Shown in pieces: positions 62,901 through 64,000 of a stretch of DNA of 64,000 bases; the stretch's first letter is position 1, and each line of letters starts with the position of its first letter. The translations under genes were made by a program, and so were the position numbers. The stretch is from positions 248,001 through 312,000 of the forward strand of contig NZ_JAPEOX010000004.1 of the NCBI RefSeq assembly GCF_026340675.1, read 5' to 3'. The DNA comes from Streptomyces sp. NBC_01264 (lineage in GTDB: Bacteria; Actinomycetota; Actinomycetes; Streptomycetales; Streptomycetaceae). Below the pieces are notes generated by a model, which searched no databases, was not told where the DNA came from, and saw nothing but the letters and a program-made list of their open reading frames with translations.

Positions 62901-63712
62901 CCCACCCCGAGCTCTACGCCCTCGACCCCGGCCGGCACTCGCCGGCCACCGCGTGGCTGCGCTGGGGCGGCCACGACCCGCTGCTCCTCGGAGCCCTGGA
63001 CCGCGGCCGGCTCCTGGCCGCCGTGCGCGAGGACCTGCCCGGCGCGCTCGCGCAGGTGGCGCGCGCGCTGACGGGCGGCCACCTGGGCCTGCTCGGCGAC
63101 CCCGCGGCTGCCTGGGCCGAGTTGGCGGCCGGCCCCGGGGGCGCCGCGGCGGCCTCCCGCTTGCTTGCGGCCCTCGCCCTGCACGCGCCGCACCGCCCGT
63201 ACACCGGTGGCGGCGTGCCGGCCCCGGCGCCCCGAGCCGCCGTTGCCCCCGCAGCCGTGGACGCCGTCCTCGTGTGGTGGACGGCCGCGCTGGACGCCGG
63301 CCTGCCGCCCGGCGCGCTCGCCGGCGCCGGCAACTTCGCCGACCTCGCCGTCCCGGATGAGGTGTGGCTGCCCCTGGCCCGGGCCAGCGCCGCCCACACC
63401 CCGGCCCAGAGCGAAGCCGGCGACGTCGCCGAACGCGCCGCCGGCCACCCGCGCAGCCCCGACGCCCTGCTTCTGGCCGCCCGGCTGCTCACCCGCCCCG
63501 CTCCTGACCCCTGGTACGACGCCCAGGTCCGCCGGCACGCCCGGGCCCTGCTGCGGGCCGCCGACGTCGGGCCCGCCGCCGAGCGGCCCGCGCAGGCCGA
63601 GCAGCTGCGCCTGGCCTTGGTCGAAGCCGGGGAGGTCGACGTCGCCCAGCCGGCGCCGGAAGGGCTCCCCGGCCGGGGCCCGGGCACCGGCTCGGGAGTG
63701 ATCGGGGGCTGA
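59912..63712 (+). CDS. Very large hypothetical helical protein
   Basis: 1,266 aa from GTG 59912 (MSNQTPPAGEDVLPEVDEVL). The frame is open to 59210, but the upstream part is low-complexity and is rejected. Composition is Ala/Leu/Pro-rich with many short helices (LTPADVRLLLPEV, WLAGRAVELAAAGPGVL), like an alpha-solenoid. An early segment (ALGAWGDLYSKASGTLHGAG) resembles HEPN-type helical bundles, and a short repeat ADGAGPDGAGPDGAS lies near residue 405. No enzymatic motif was found. Large solenoid proteins of this sort can be scaffold or defence-sensor proteins in Streptomyces, but that is inference. No neighbour is coupled to it. Confidence 0.72.
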   Translation: MSNQTPPAGEDVLPEVDEVLARALLDQGAQGVRALGLVRDAHRILSGAGGLERPGEIVEACVRSAADALLKLPGAPKDAAGLQSAAKGLLHEVDALPAPAAQSAGAAEADGAQWERMRGAAEVLRNEIAIPGGHRRRQARGIAERLMGLRLGAAQDKALGAWGDLYSKASGTLHGAGAEEDRPARLYTALLAAARELLVPLPGRAARVLELAALTGPGGKEAAELAGWADPRAEAYFFRSGPAATWLEVLDDHAPHLLLADKETGIWPAAPFLEHLAAHAPHAARTWLAGRAVELAAAGPGVLDALLRLALDGALTPADVRLLLPEVTAPPRPGAPAGQAGWSRRLAARWARTLPVAERNGDWLVVAEGLLKDAVDAEHAGRGALLAVAAPPPAAGEAVADGAGPDGAGPDGASGRPGGEREAAAAGAYPDDTAGRAREEALIDLQLEEEIARLTAERLPGHDVAVLLREMVTTVHRGAAGGEPFGWDRAARNATAGLLRRDLDATPGAARHVVFDVDLDEVRLGDPVFAFMGPQLARAVLDLAAADAAAGVRLGERLRGWPRIAAEDPRLHDRLLAAHLAAHPPTPGTGGAAEAADVGEWWDRAVEVTVRLLAGRPPAEGARLAALVLRDCPAERAAALQQRARAALGPAPTAQEADRLLPAGADEVDGCVEPLASWLRVWDWSPVLPAPLLTAFAALLAALRRLQPAGPSDPRATARPEPVRQSVALQTEDLLQLAATAGPLAVAAALAAAQDAGADGYAIELHRLVQAAPDAWTADVPQLLAALARPDLGAFYLAAAATAAGTPGAFPAGPAAAALAALTLRRALPAAAGHQPSTAVLFADQALFDLLGVVWRTGADLGAELPAVLDHLRDLAEPLTRAAAPATAAGPPHDTPCAPEPDSAQAGPADAVLRGEEAGPEEGPGGELLGSHPAVRALGSLIEYAAHQAHAGGEMPADVLDLVAAVLAARVGDEAVATAIGVHLPALHRRAPAFTAAHPELYALDPGRHSPATAWLRWGGHDPLLLGALDRGRLLAAVREDLPGALAQVARALTGGHLGLLGDPAAAWAELAAGPGGAAAASRLLAALALHAPHRPYTGGGVPAPAPRAAVAPAAVDAVLVWWTAALDAGLPPGALAGAGNFADLAVPDEVWLPLARASAAHTPAQSEAGDVAERAAGHPRSPDALLLAARLLTRPAPDPWYDAQVRRHARALLRAADVGPAAERPAQAEQLRLALVEAGEVDVAQPAPEGLPGRGPGTGSGVIGG

Positions 63713-64000
63713 CCGACGCCGCCCGGCCGCGTGGTCCCCTCCGGTGCCCGGCTGCCCCGCCGCCAGGGTCCGGCCCGGTGGCCCCGGCTGCTGCGTACGG
63801 TGCCTCGGTCGCCGGGCTGCGCTGTGCGGTCCGGGTTGCTGCTCGGCCCGGGGGAGTCGGGTGGTGTCAGCCGGCGGGGGTGCCGCTGCACCGGCCGGGC
63901 CGGGGCCGTCTCCGTGGCCGCGGTGTTCCGGTCGCGTTCCTCGCGCTTGAGGTGCTGCCCCTTCGGCCGGCTCCGGCGTCGGGCCCGTTCCCAGAGCGGG
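63713..64000. other. No feature recognised at the right edge
   Basis: G/C-rich sequence without a supported reading frame, repeat or cassette. Confidence 0.5.

Overview
The window is very GC-rich and uses GTG and TTG starts with GGAGG-type ribosome sites, with many stop/start overlaps (ATGA, GTGA). This is typical of Streptomyces or a close relative. Gene content points to a mobile or accessory replicon, most likely a large (possibly linear) plasmid or a plasmid-derived chromosomal arm. It holds a second NAD-dependent DNA ligase, a DUF932 protein, a ParA-like ATPase, LPD29 (polyvalent-protein) domains, a HicA-like protein, papain-fold toxins with immunity genes, iteron-like arrays and dozens of small proteins I do not recognise. 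No tRNA, rRNA, integrase or transposase was seen.

Region by region. 1-11.5 kb (forward): a coupled set of a coiled-coil protein (5' end outside the window), a 37-aa ORF, a winged-helix plasmid-type protein, a fused beta-propeller/Ser-Thr kinase, a SNF2 helicase carrying double-stranded-RNA-binding-like repeats, and a SWIM zinc-finger protein. 11.9-16.4 kb: a cold-shock protein, a Nudix/DUF6624-like fusion, and a leftward coupled operon ending in an HD-domain hydrolase, followed by a HicA-like gene. 16.8-19.1 kb: a ParA-like ATPase and a TIGR02391/HEPN-type protein, ending at a strong bidirectional terminator. 19.2-25 kb: a leftward operon from DUF932 to ligA. 26-34 kb: a three-HTH protein, two papain-fold (Tox-PL) toxin/Imm35-type immunity pairs, an HTH/zinc protein, a two-repeat CRISPR remnant and a mycosin-like protease. 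The two toxins and the protease share a duplicated leader sequence.

34-59 kb is the unusual part. About 35 small genes are arranged as short units of one to three genes. Each unit starts with a near-identical promoter cassette: GACGCGTAAAAC, then TTGAC(A), 17 bp, then TAAATT or TAATTT followed by AGTGA. I count 18 full copies, about five variants and two decayed copies. In nine of them the first transcribed bases can fold into a hairpin whose stem sequence changes with compensating pairs while the loop stays (G)AGCAA(G)-like, usually followed by a CTGCGAACC box. This looks like one dispersed regulon with shared promoter-level and RNA-level control, and I know of no description of it. Inside this region a 2.7-kb gene-poor gap holds TGCAGC iterons with a 26-bp palindrome, inverted ligA fragments, TGTCACG repeats and a decayed gene. 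A second TGTCACG array with a 12-bp period lies at 53.1 kb.

59.1-64 kb: a small zinc-type protein, a C-rich low-complexity stretch and one 1,266-aa unrecognised, largely helical protein.

Function of most small genes is unknown. Family names are given only where motifs are visible, and no database search was run.
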